A stretch of DNA of 64,000 bases, from NCBI GenBank assembly GCA_001695595.3, contig MBPM02000017.1, positions 62,001-126,000 of the forward strand, read 5' to 3'. Under the pieces are notes generated by a model. The model saw only the letters and a list, made by a program, of their open reading frames with translations. It had not been told where the DNA came from and made no database searches. Within the stretch, counting starts at the first letter, position 1, and each line of letters begins with the position of its first letter. This DNA is from Plasmopara viticola (Eukaryota; Oomycota; Peronosporomycetes; Peronosporales; Peronosporaceae). Shown here in pieces: positions 44,448-56,900 of the stretch. The translations under genes were made by a program, and so were the position numbers.

Positions 44448-45335
44448 ATGACAGTCGTCATTGACACGATTCATTCTGGCAATACCGCCACAAATAAGGC
44501 CCACCAGAGCCAGCTAGAGCCGGAAACAACGCCAAGAAAAGTATCAACTTTTGTCCACCCACAGCTTGTTGCAAATTGCCACTTGGACCTTCATTTTCAT
44601 AACGCCCGCAACATGGTACAATTCTCCGGTTTATACGTCGTCCGTGGCCCCACGGCGTCCAAACACATGCGGTATACTATGGACATTACGGTCACTGAGG
44701 TGCAACTACGAGCTCGCTGTATTCAGCGATTCCAGAACTTTTTCCTCCTCCGTAAACGTCTTCTTAAAATCTTGAAATCTTGTCGGGGTCGATTGCCTGC
44801 TGGTAAGGGCCCATTGAACGAAATGTCGGCCGGTACCGAGCTCGTAGAACTCTTGACGCGACCTCGGTGTGTTCAATGCCGCGAGTGCGAGTCGATGTAC
44901 CATCAAATTAGTTCAGTCAAGTTTCCACATCGGACATTGCTTTCTCCGAGTCTCCAAGACGTGCAAGAGCGCTCGCAATTGCTCGAGACGTTTCTCGACT
45001 ATTGCATGCGATATGCAATAACGTGGTCTGCTTGTCAACGCAGCAAAACTATGGTTGTCACGACACTAGGTGCGTTTCTTGGGATGGACTTAACGACCCA
45101 TTTGGCCAATCAAAAGGAAGTTGGCGTCGTCTCGGTAGCGCGGACCGTCGTCTGTGTTAGCGACGACTTGATCAAGGCCGAGACGAATCCAGGAGTCGTG
45201 CCGTTGCCCTCCCCACAAGATGAGATGGAACATGCTGTCGAATTTCCCGAGGACCGTCACTCGGAACCAGAATTTATTTTCGAGCCCAAGCCGTCAAAGA
45301 AAAACAACATGGTGCGCTCCCAGTCGCATCGCTGA
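44448..45335 (+). CDS. PX-like domain protein
   Basis: Single-exon gene of 295 residues. Residues about 45-210 look like a divergent phox-homology (PX) domain: a beta-rich start, IQRFQNFFLLRKRLLKIL in the place of the RYSDF--L---L motif, then FPHRTLLSPSLQDVQERSQL and LETFLDYCM in the place of FP-K------R---L--FL. A cysteine pair set, CVQCRECESMYHQ, interrupts the middle and could bind zinc; this pattern is seen in some protist PX proteins. PX domains bind phosphoinositides on endosomes. The C-terminal 80 residues are acidic and end in a basic RSQSHR. The call rests on motif spacing, so confidence is moderate. Confidence 0.65.
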   Translation: MTVVIDTIHSGNTATNKAHQSQLEPETTPRKVSTFVHPQLVANCHLDLHFHNARNMVQFSGLYVVRGPTASKHMRYTMDITVTEVQLRARCIQRFQNFFLLRKRLLKILKSCRGRLPAGKGPLNEMSAGTELVELLTRPRCVQCRECESMYHQISSVKFPHRTLLSPSLQDVQERSQLLETFLDYCMRYAITWSACQRSKTMVVTTLGAFLGMDLTTHLANQKEVGVVSVARTVVCVSDDLIKAETNPGVVPLPSPQDEMEHAVEFPEDRHSEPEFIFEPKPSKKNNMVRSQSHR

Positions 45336-45815
45336 CGTGGCTATTGTATATCAAATCGCGTCATAGCATATTGCGTCCTGAACCTTGACTATAATCACTG
45401 AGAATATGAGCGATTAGTGCATGAAGTAAATCTGGTCCGCAGTTTCGATGCAAACATATCATTCCACAATGACACATGAATAGTGCCGCAAACTTCGTAC
45501 ACGACTATTGCCAATGGCTACATATAGGCAACTTACATGGCCAAAAATGCATCACAGCTTTCAACACACTATTCGATCGATGTTGCGATAGGTAACGTAG
45601 ACCTCGAGATTGACATGGGCACTGGTGACGAATGCCTGTCCTAAAAAACTCAGTATAAATATCCTTGTTTTGTCTTGGTACGCTGTACCGCCTTAAACCC
45701 CGGCATTTCTTAATTAAAGAGTGGTGGGAATGCTTCCCCGTAAATGCAAAAAACTGTATGCCGTCCGTCTCACAAGTTTTGCAAATTGAGATATAATCAA
45801 GTTTAAAGGACAAAC
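45336..45815. other. No supported feature before the satellite
   Basis: AT-rich sequence between the PX-like gene and the first recognisable satellite copy. A minus-strand frame at 45505-45819 is open for about 100 codons, but it has no motif and its start overlaps satellite-derived sequence. Confidence 0.4.
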
Positions 45816-46964
45816 TCATTAACTTTGATGATAGACTTTATTCATTGGCTCGGTAAGTCGGTGAATTTAACACCAGGTCCCGTCGAGGACTTATATCTCC
45901 TCATGATGGACATTCATTGGCGCTATCTCAAGGCAGTGTGAGCGATTGAGGCGATGTGGGAAGTTGAAGATTTTGTTCCTTATTTGTTGTGGAGTTGATT
46001 CTTTGAAGCACTGATCTAAGTGCTAACTCCAAACCCTTTTTAAGTAATTTACAAATTTGATTAGTTGAAAGTAGGGACGGCTTTTTTTACAAGTTCTCTT
46101 TTGTAAGAGATACTGAAGAATTATCGTGAACGCGTAAAGGTGATCCGCATCTATCGTACAGATAGCTGGGATCAGTTAGCACCCTTTGGTAGTTGAAGCG
46201 AAACATCCAATAAGAAACTCGAATGCAAAGTGGTGCTATCCGCGAGAGTGCATAAGATTATTTATAATTCAAGAGATAAACTTGTACAGGATCATTTCTA
46301 TAGCACCTTCTTGTGCGAGTGGAGTATTACAAGAAGTTGGCTTTTTGTCATTCCATCAGGCCCTGTCTTACTAATTGATTGCAAGACTATTTCGCATTAT
46401 GGGAGATATTCAGACTGAGCCCCAACTATAACGTGCTAACCTGCGGTATTTTCCAAGGATTTTAAACAAACGCCCTCTTTCGACAATTAAACAAATGAAG
46501 CCTAAAATGTGGAGGGTTCCTACAGAGACCAGGACCAACTGCTACATTACGTATAAGAAGAAAGATAAGTAAGTTTTCTTATCACTTCACCCACTCAAAC
46601 AACGTACTTGTACAGGATCATTTCTACAGTACCTTCTTTTTTACTTGACTTTCCTCGTAGACAATCTCATGAACTTTGATGATCGAATTTGACTTCATTC
46701 ATTGACACGAGATGTCGGATCTTAGTAAAGCAGGTCCATTTTGGGACTTAGTTTTCCCCATTGATGAACGTCCACTGTTGTTATTTCAAGGCAGTGTGAG
46801 TGAGTGAAGTGATATGAGAAGTTGATGATTCCTCTCCGTATTAATAATATAATTTTCAAGTGAGGCGCTATGACTGTCATCATTTCATGTAGTTTCCACA
46901 ATTAATTGGTGGAAACAAGGAACAATTTCCAAAACGAGTTTCTATTCATTCCATTAACTGAAAA
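45816..46964 (-). repeat. Diverged inverted satellite copies at the array edge
   Basis: Sequence here matches the reverse complement of the 800-bp satellite unit. One old piece spans about 45816-45990 (CATTAACTTTGATGAT.., GGACATTCATTGGCG, CAAGGCAGTGTGAGCGATTG). A short piece lies near 46285-46330 (TTGTACAGGATCATTTCTAT). A longer, better-preserved unit runs about 46603-46964 and ends where the direct array begins. Pieces are separated by unrelated or too diverged sequence. Confidence 0.75.
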
Positions 46965-49900
46965 ACCTTCCAACCACCGACATCCCGAGTCAATGAATGA
47001 AGTCTAATACGATCATCAAAGTTAATGAGATTGTCTTCGAGGAAAGCCAAGTAGAAAAGAAGGTACCATAGAAATGATCCTGTATAAGTACGGTCTTGAC
47101 TAAAACTTCTACCTGTTGTCTCATTATATACTAGACACGTACCCTCACGGACAGCAGTACACTACTTTTGTTTGCTCCGACCACCACTGCGAGACTTTGC
47201 GCTGACAGCTTCTACGACTTAAAAAACTGCTATAGCTACAGATTCCACTGCTCACGGCAATCTCAGTACTCAAAATCAAGCCGGCCTGTATAAGCGGCAA
47301 TTGTGATGTGTCAGAGGCAAAAGAAATACGACCGGATTGTTTTTGACAAAATTTGGTCGCTTGGTATTTCAAACGCGGAGTTACCATATGCGTTAAAGCC
47401 CTATTGTATTTAAGGTTGCTACAAGATTGAAAGTATAGGACAAGTTTCGTTCGACGGTCAGAATTTCTCGCATTCTGGAAGAGGTTTTAATTAATCTTTG
47501 GCTATCTGTCCAATAAATTGCGTATCACTCACGATGGATTCTCAGTAAATTGAATGAATAAAAACTCTTTTTCGCAATTATTCCTTGTTTTAACTAATTA
47601 ATTGCGGTAACTGCATAAAAATCATGAGAGTCATAGGCCTCACTTAAAATTATATTATAAAAATCGGAGATAAGTCATTAACTTCTCATATCACTTCACT
47701 CACTCACACTGCCTTGGAATAGCGACAGTGGACGTTCATCAATGGGGAAAACTAAATCTCAAAAAGGACCTGGCTTACTAACCACCGACATCCCGAGTCA
47801 ATGAATGAAGTCTAATACGATCATCAAAGTTAATGAGATTGTCTACGGGGAAAGTCAAGTAGAAAAGAAGGTACTATAGAAATGATCCTGTATAAGTACG
47901 GTCTTGACTATAAGTACTACGTGTTGTCCCATTATATACTAGACACGCACCCTCACGGACAGCAGTACACTACTTTTGTTTGCTCCGACCACCACTGCGA
48001 GACTTTGCGCTGACAGCTACTACGACTTAAAAAACTGTCATAGCTACAGATTCCACTGCTCACGGCAATCTCAGTACTCAAAATCAAGCCGGCCTGTATA
48101 AGCGGCAATTGTGATGTGTCAGAGGCAAAAGAAATACGACCGGATTGTTTTTGACAAAATTTGGTCGCTTGGTATTTCAAACGCGGAGTTACCATATGCG
48201 TTAAAGCCCTATTGTATTTAAGGTTGCTACAAGATTGAAAGTATAGGACAAGTTTCGTTCGACGGTCAGGATTTCTCGCATTCTGGAAGAGGTTTTAATT
48301 AATCTCTGGCTATCTGTCCAATAAATTGCGTATCACTCACGCTGGATTCTCAGTAAATTGAATGAATAAAAACTTATTAAACTAATTAATTGCGGTAACT
48401 GATAAAAATCATGAGAGTCATAGGCCTCACTTAACGGAGATAAGTCATCATATCACTTCACTCACTCACACTGCCTTGGAATAGCGACAGTGGACGTTCA
48501 TCAATGGGGAAAACTAAATCTCAAAAAGGACCTGGCTTACTAACCACCGACATCCCGAGTCAATGAATGAAGTCTAATACGATCATCAAAGTTAATGAGA
48601 TTGTCTACGGGGAAAGTCAAGTAGAAAAGAAGGTACTATAGAAATGATCCTGTATAAGTACGGTCTTGACTATAAGTACTACGTGTTGTCCCATTATATA
48701 CTAGACACGCACCCTCACGGACAGCAGTACACTACTTTTGTTTGCTCCGACCACCACTGCGAGACTTTGCGCTGACAGCTACTACGACTTAAAAAACTGT
48801 CATAGCTACAGATTCCACTGCTCACGGCAATCTCAGTACTCAAAATCAAGCCGGCCTGTATAAGCGGCAATTGTGATGTGTCAGAGGCAAAAGAAATACG
48901 ACCGGATTGTTTTTGACAAAATTTGGTCGCTTGGTATTTCAAACGCGGAGTTACCATATGCGTTAAAGCCCTATTGTATTTAAGGTTGCTACAAGATTGA
49001 AAGTATAGGACAAGTTTCGTTCGACGGTCAGGATTTCTCGCATTCTGGAAGAGGTTTTAATTAATCTTTGGCTATCTGTCCAATAAATTGCGTATCACTC
49101 ACGATGGATTCTCAGTAAATTGAATGAATAAAAACTCTTTTTCGCAATTATTCCTTGTTTTAACTAATTAATTGCGGTAACTGCATAAAAATCATGAGAG
49201 TCATAGGCCTCACTTAAAATTATATTATAAAAATCGGAGATAAGTCATTAACTTCTCATATCACTTCACTCACTCACACTGCCTTGGAATAGCGACAGTG
49301 GACGTTCATCAATGGGGAAAACTAAATCTCAAAAAGGACCTGGCTTACTAACCACCGACATCCCGAGTCAATGAATGAAGTCTAATACGATCATCAAAGT
49401 TAATGAGATTGTCTACGGGGAAAGTCAAGTAGAAAAGAAGGTACTATAGAAATGATCCTGTATAAGTACGGTCTTGACTATAAGTACTACGTGTTGTCCC
49501 ATTATATACTAGACACGCACCCTCACGGACAGCAGTACACTACTTTTGTTTGCTCCGACCACCACTGCGAGACTTTGCGCTGACAGCTACTACGACTTAA
49601 AAAACTGTCATAGCTACAGATTCCACTGCTCACGGCAATCTCAGTACTCAAAATCAAGGCGGCCTGTATAAGCGTCAACTGTGATGTGTCAGAGGCAAAA
49701 GAAATACGACATATATATTCAAATGCGGAGTTACCAAATGCGTTAAAGCCCTATCGTATGTAAGGTTGCTCTAAGATTGTTTCGATCGACGGTCGGAATT
49801 TTTCGCATTCTGGGAGCGGTTTTAATTAATCCCTGGCTATCTTTCCAATAAATTGCGTATCACTCACGCTAGATTCTCAGTAAATTAAATGAATAAAAAC

Positions 49901-50921
49901 TCTTTTTGGCAATTGTTTCTTGTTTTAACCAATTAATTGTGGGAACTACATAAAAATGATGAGAGTCATAGGCCTCACTTAAAATTATATTATAAATTCG
50001 GATAGAAATCATCAACTTCTCATATAACTTCACTCACTCACACTGCCTTGAAATAGCGACAGTGGACGTTCATCAATGGGGAAAACTAAGTCCCAAAAGG
50101 ACCTGGCTTACTAGCCACCGACATCCCGAGTCAATGAATGAAGTCTAATACGATCATCAAAGTTAATGAGATTGTCTACGAGGAAAGTCAAGTAGAAAAG
50201 AAGGTACTATAGAAATGATCCTGTATAAGTACGGTCTTGACTATAAGTACTACCTGTTGTCCCATTATATACTAGACACGTACCCTCACGGACAGCAGTA
50301 CACTACTTTTGTTTGCTCCGACCACCACTGCGAGACTTTGCGCTGACAGCTACTACGACTTAAAGTACTGTCATAGCTACAGATTCCACTGCTCACGGCA
50401 ATCTCAGTACTCAAAATCAAGGCGGCCTGTATAAGCGGCAACTGTGATGTGTCAGAGGCAAAAGAAATACGACAGGATTGTTTTTGACAAAATTTGGTCG
50501 CTTGGTATTTCAAATGCGGAGTTACTAAATGCGTTAAAGCCCTATCGTATGTAAGGTTGCTCTAAGATTGAAGGTATAGGACAAGTTTCGATTGACGGTC
50601 AGAATTTTTCGCATTCTGGGAGCGGTTTTAATTAATCCTGGCTATCTGTCCAATAAATTGCGTATCACTCACGCTGGTTCTCAGTAAATTGAATGAATAA
50701 AAACACTCACGTTGGGTTCTCAGTAAATTAAATGAACTACATAAAAACTACATAAAAATGATGAGAGTCATAGGGCCTCACTTAAAATTATATTATAAAT
50801 TTGGAGAGAAATCATCAACTTCTCATATCACTTCACTCACTCACACTGCCTTGAAATAGCGACAGTGGACGTTCATCAATGGGGAAAACTAAGTCCCAAA
50901 AAGGACCTGGCTTACTAGCCA
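46965..50921 (+). repeat. Satellite array, heterogeneous edge copies 1-5
   Basis: Five direct copies of the satellite. Using the shared CCCTCACGG as a ruler, copies lie at 47142, 47950, 48712, 49520 and 50283; spacings are 808, 762, 808 and 763, then 804 to the next unit. Copies 2 and 4 carry a stretch that the copy 2-to-3 interval lacks (near 48371 and 48435), while copy 4 has lost about 44 bp near 49709. Copies differ from one another by scattered substitutions and indels, far more than units in the interior. Copies 1-3 keep an 80-codon minus-strand ORF. Confidence 0.93.
47145..47387 (-). other. 80-codon ORF inside early satellite copies
   Basis: An ATG-started minus-strand frame of 80 codons (MVTPRLKYQATKFCQ at the start, VSQWWSEQTKVVYCCP at the end) is intact here and at 47953-48195 and 48715-48957, the latter two being identical. 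It is broken in copy 4 by a deletion, has lost its ATG in copy 5, and in copies 6-22 lacks both the ATG (TTG instead) and one A in GACAAA(A)TTTGG, which shifts the frame. No family is recognised. Loss in the amplified version argues that the satellite is noncoding, though the ORF could record its origin. Confidence 0.4.
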
Positions 50922-53900
50922 CCGACATCCCGAGTCAATGAATGAAGTCTAATACGATCATCAAAGTTAATGAGATTGTCTACGAGGAAAGTCAAGTAGA
51001 AAAGAAGGTACTATAGAAATGATCCTGTATAAGTACGGTCTTGACTATAAGTACTACCTGTTGTCCCATTATATACTAGACACGTACCCTCACGGACAGC
51101 AGTACACTACTTTTGTTTGCTCCGACCACCACTGCGAGACTTTGCGCTGACAGCTACTACGACTTAAAGTACTGTCATAGCTACAGATTCCACTGCTCAC
51201 GGCAATCTCAGTACTCAAAATCAAGGCGGCCTGTATAAGCGGCAACTGTGATGTGTCAGAGGCAAAAGAAATACGACAGGATTGTTTTTGACAAATTTGG
51301 TCGCTTGGTATTTCAAATGCGGAGTTACCAAATGCGTTTAAGCCCTATCGTATGTAAGGTTGCTCTAAGATTGAAGGTATAGGACAAGTTTCGATCGACG
51401 GTCAGAATTTTTCGCATTCTGGGAGCGGTTTTAATTAATCCTGGCTATCTGTCCAATAAATTGCGTATCACTCACGCTGGATTCTCAGTAAATTGAATGA
51501 ATAAAAACTCTTTTTGGCAATTGTTTCTTGTTTTAACCAATTAATAGAACTACATAAAAATGATGAGAGTCATAGGCCTCACTTAAAATTATATTATAAA
51601 TTCGGAGAGAAATCATTAACTTCTCATATCACTTCACTCACTCACACTGCCTTGGAATAGCGACAGTGGACGTTCATCAATGGGGAAAACTAAGTCCCAA
51701 AAAGGACCTGGCTTACTAGCCACCGACATCCCGAGTCAATGAATGAAGTCTAATACGATCATCAAAGTTAATGAGATTGTCTACGAGGAAAGTCAAGTAG
51801 AAAAGAAGGTACTATAGAAATGATCCTGTATAAGTACGGTCTTGACTATAAGTACTACCTGTTGTCCCATTATATACTAGACACGTACCCTCACGGACAG
51901 CAGTACACTACTTTTGTTTGCTCCGACCACCACTGCGAGACTTTGCGCTGACAGCTACTACGACTTAAAGTACTGTCATAGCTACAGATTCCACTGCTCA
52001 CGGCAATCTCAGTACTCAAAATCAAGGCGGCCTGTATAAGCGGCAACTGTGATGTGTCAGAGGCAAAAGAAATACGACAGGATTGTTTTTGACAAATTTG
52101 GTCGCTTGGTATTTCAAATGCGGAGTTACCAAATGCGTTTAAGCCCTATCGTATGTAAGGTTGCTCTAAGATTGAAGGTATAGGACAAGTTTCGATCGAC
52201 GGTCAGAATTTTTCGCATTCTGGGAGCGGTTTTAATTAATCCTGGCTATCTGTCCAATAAATTGCGTATCACTCACGCTGGTTCTCAGTAAATTGAATGA
52301 ATAAAAACTCTTTTTGGCAATTGTTTCTTGTTTTAACCAATTAATAGAACTACATAAAAATGATGAGAGTCATAGGCCTCACTTAAAATTATATTATAAA
52401 TTCGGAGAGAAATCATTAACTTCTCATATCACTTCACTCACTCACACTGCCTTGGAATAGCGACAGTGGACGTTCATCAATGGGGAAAACTAAGTCCCAA
52501 AAAGGACCTGGCTTACTAGCCACCGACATCCCGAGTCAATGAATGAAGTCTAATACGATCATCAAAGTTAATGAGATTGTCTACGAGGAAAGTCAAGTAG
52601 AAAAGAAGGTACTATAGAAATGATCCTGTATAAGTACGGTCTTGACTATAAGTACTACCTGTTGTCCCATTATATACTAGACACGTACCCTCACGGACAG
52701 CAGTACACTACTTTTGTTTGCTCCGACCACCACTGCGAGACTTTGCGCTGACAGCTACTACGACTTAAAGTACTGTCATAGCTACAGATTCCACTGCTCA
52801 CGGCAATCTCAGTACTCAAAATCAAGGCGGCCTGTATAAGCGGCAACTGTGATGTGTCAGAGGCAAAAGAAATACGACAGGATTGTTTTTGACAAATTTG
52901 GTCGCTTGGTATTTCAAATGCGGAGTTACCAAATGCGTTTAAGCCCTATCGTATGTAAGGTTGCTCTAAGATTGAAGGTATAGGACAAGTTTCGATCGAC
53001 GGTCAGAATTTTTCGCATTCTGGGAGCGGTTTTAATTAATCCTGGCTATCTGTCCAATAAATTGCGTATCACTCACGCTGGGTTCTCAGTAAATTGAATG
53101 AATAAAAACTCTTTTTGGCAATTGTTTCTTGTTTTAACCAATTAATAGAACTACATAAAAATGATGAGAGTCATAGGCCTCACTTAAATTATATTATAAA
53201 TTCGGAGAGAAATCATTAACTTCTCATATCACTTCACTCACTCACACTGCCTTGGAATAGCGACAGTGGACGTTCATCAATGGGGAAAACTAAGTCCCAA
53301 AAAGGACCTGGCTTACTAGCCACCGACATCCCGAGTCAATGAATGAAGTCTAATACGATCATCAAAGTTAATGAGATTGTCTACGAGGAAAGTCAAGTAG
53401 AAAAGAAGGTACTATAGAAATGATCCTGTATAAGTACGGTCTTGACTATAAGTACTACCTGTTGTCCCATTATATACTAGACACGTACCCTCACGGACAG
53501 CAGTACACTACTTTTGTTTGCTCCGACCACCACTGCGAGACTTTGCGCTGACAGCTACTACGACTTAAAGTACTGTCATAGCTACAGATTCCACTGCTCA
53601 CGGCAATCTCAGTACTCAAAATCAAGGCGGCCTGTATAAGCGGCAACTGTGATGTGTCAGAGGCAAAAGAAATACGACAGGATTGTTTTTGACAAATTTG
53701 GTCGCTTGGTATTTCAAATGCGGAGTTACCAAATGCGTTTAAGCCCTATCGTATGTAAGGTTGCTCTAAGATTGAAGGTATAGGACAAGTTTCGATCGAC
53801 GGTCAGAATTTTTCGCATTCTGGGAGCGGTTTTAATTAATCCTGGCTATCTGTCCAATAAATTGCGTATCACTCACGCTGGTTCTCAGTAAATTGAATGA

Positions 53901-56900
53901 ATAAAAACTCTTTTTGGCAATTGTTTCTTGTTTTAACCAATTAATAGAACTACATAAAAATGATGAGAGTCATAGGCCTCACTTAAAATTATATTATAAA
54001 TTCGGAGAGAAATCATTAACTTCTCATATCACTTCACTCACTCACACTGCCTTGGAATAGCGACAGTGGACGTTCATCAATGGGGAAAACTAAGTCCCAA
54101 AAAGGACCTGGCTTACTAGCCACCGACATCCCGAGTCAATGAATGAAGTCTAATACGATCATCAAAGTTAATGAGATTGTCTACGAGGAAAGTCAAGTAG
54201 AAAAGAAGGTACTATAGAAATGATCCTGTATAAGTACGGTCTTGACTATAAGTACTACCTGTTGTCCCATTATATACTAGACACGTACCCTCACGGACAG
54301 CAGTACACTACTTTTGTTTGCTCCGACCACCACTGCGAGACTTTGCGCTGACAGCTACTACGACTTAAAGTACTGTCATAGCTACAGATTCCACTGCTCA
54401 CGGCAATCTCAGTACTCAAAATCAAGGCGGCCTGTATAAGCGGCAACTGTGATGTGTCAGAGGCAAAAGAAATACGACAGGATTGTTTTTGACAAATTTG
54501 GTCGCTTGGTATTTCAAATGCGGAGTTACCAAATGCGTTTAAGCCCTATCGTATGTAAGGTTGCTCTAAGATTGAAGGTATAGGACAAGTTTCGATCGAC
54601 GGTCAGAATTTTTCGCATTCTGGGAGCGGTTTTAATTAATCCTGGCTATCTGTCCAATAAATTGCGTATCACTCACGCTGGATTCTCAGTAAATTGAATG
54701 AATAAAAACTCTTTTTGGCAATTGTTTCTTGTTTTAACCAATTAATAGAACTACATAAAAATGATGAGAGTCATAGGCCTCACTTAAAATTATATTATAA
54801 ATTCGGAGAGAAATCATTAACTTCTCATATCACTTCACTCACTCACACTGCCTTGGAATAGCGACAGTGGACGTTCATCAATGGGGAAAACTAAGTCCCA
54901 AAAAGGACCTGGCTTACTAGCCACCGACATCCCGAGTCAATGAATGAAGTCTAATACGATCATCAAAGTTAATGAGATTGTCTACGAGGAAAGTCAAGTA
55001 GAAAAGAAGGTACTATAGAAATGATCCTGTATAAGTACGGTCTTGACTATAAGTACTACCTGTTGTCCCATTATATACTAGACACGTACCCTCACGGACA
55101 GCAGTACACTACTTTTGTTTGCTCCGACCACCACTGCGAGACTTTGCGCTGACAGCTACTACGACTTAAAGTACTGTCATAGCTACAGATTCCACTGCTC
55201 ACGGCAATCTCAGTACTCAAAATCAAGGCGGCCTGTATAAGCGGCAACTGTGATGTGTCAGAGGCAAAAGAAATACGACAGGATTGTTTTTGACAAATTT
55301 GGTCGCTTGGTATTTCAAATGCGGAGTTACCAAATGCGTTTAAGCCCTATCGTATGTAAGGTTGCTCTAAGATTGAAGGTATAGGACAAGTTTCGATCGA
55401 CGGTCAGAATTTTTCGCATTCTGGGAGCGGTTTTAATTAATCCTGGCTATCTGTCCAATAAATTGCGTATCACTCACGCTGGTTCTCAGTAAATTGAATG
55501 AATAAAAACTCTTTTTGGCAATTGTTTCTTGTTTTAACCAATTAATAGAACTACATAAAAATGATGAGAGTCATAGGCCTCACTTAAATTATATTATAAA
55601 TTCGGAGAGAAATCATTAACTTCTCATATCACTTCACTCACTCACACTGCCTTGGAATAGCGACAGTGGACGTTCATCAATGGGGAAAACTAAGTCCCAA
55701 AAAGGACCTGGCTTACTAGCCACCGACATCCCGAGTCAATGAATGAAGTCTAATACGATCATCAAAGTTAATGAGATTGTCTACGAGGAAAGTCAAGTAG
55801 AAAAGAAGGTACTATAGAAATGATCCTGTATAAGTACGGTCTTGACTATAAGTACTACCTGTTGTCCCATTATATACTAGACACGTACCCTCACGGACAG
55901 CAGTACACTACTTTTGTTTGCTCCGACCACCACTGCGAGACTTTGCGCTGACAGCTACTACGACTTAAAGTACTGTCATAGCTACAGATTCCACTGCTCA
56001 CGGCAATCTCAGTACTCAAAATCAAGGCGGCCTGTATAAGCGGCAACTGTGATGTGTCAGAGGCAAAAGAAATACGACAGGATTGTTTTTGACAAATTTG
56101 GTCGCTTGGTATTTCAAATGCGGAGTTACCAAATGCGTTTAAGCCCTATCGTATGTAAGGTTGCTCTAAGATTGAAGGTATAGGACAAGTTTCGATCGAC
56201 GGTCAGAATTTTTCGCATTCTGGGAGCGGTTTTAATTAATCCTGGCTATCTGTCCAATAAATTGCGTATCACTCACGCTGGATTCTCAGTAAATTGAATG
56301 AATAAAAACTCTTTTTGGCAATTGTTTCTTGTTTTAACCAATTAATAGAACTACATAAAAATGATGAGAGTCATAGGCCTCACTTAAAATTATATTATAA
56401 ATTCGGAGAGAAATCATTAACTTCTCATATCACTTCACTCACTCACACTGCCTTGGAATAGCGACAGTGGACGTTCATCAATGGGGAAAACTAAGTCCCA
56501 AAAAGGACCTGGCTTACTAGCCACCGACATCCCGAGTCAATGAATGAAGTCTAATACGATCATCAAAGTTAATGAGATTGTCTACGAGGAAAGTCAAGTA
56601 GAAAAGAAGGTACTATAGAAATGATCCTGTATAAGTACGGTCTTGACTATAAGTACTACCTGTTGTCCCATTATATACTAGACACGTACCCTCACGGACA
56701 GCAGTACACTACTTTTGTTTGCTCCGACCACCACTGCGAGACTTTGCGCTGACAGCTACTACGACTTAAAGTACTGTCATAGCTACAGATTCCACTGCTC
56801 ACGGCAATCTCAGTACTCAAAATCAAGGCGGCCTGTATAAGCGGCAACTGTGATGTGTCAGAGGCAAAAGAAATACGACAGGATTGTTTTTGACAAATTT

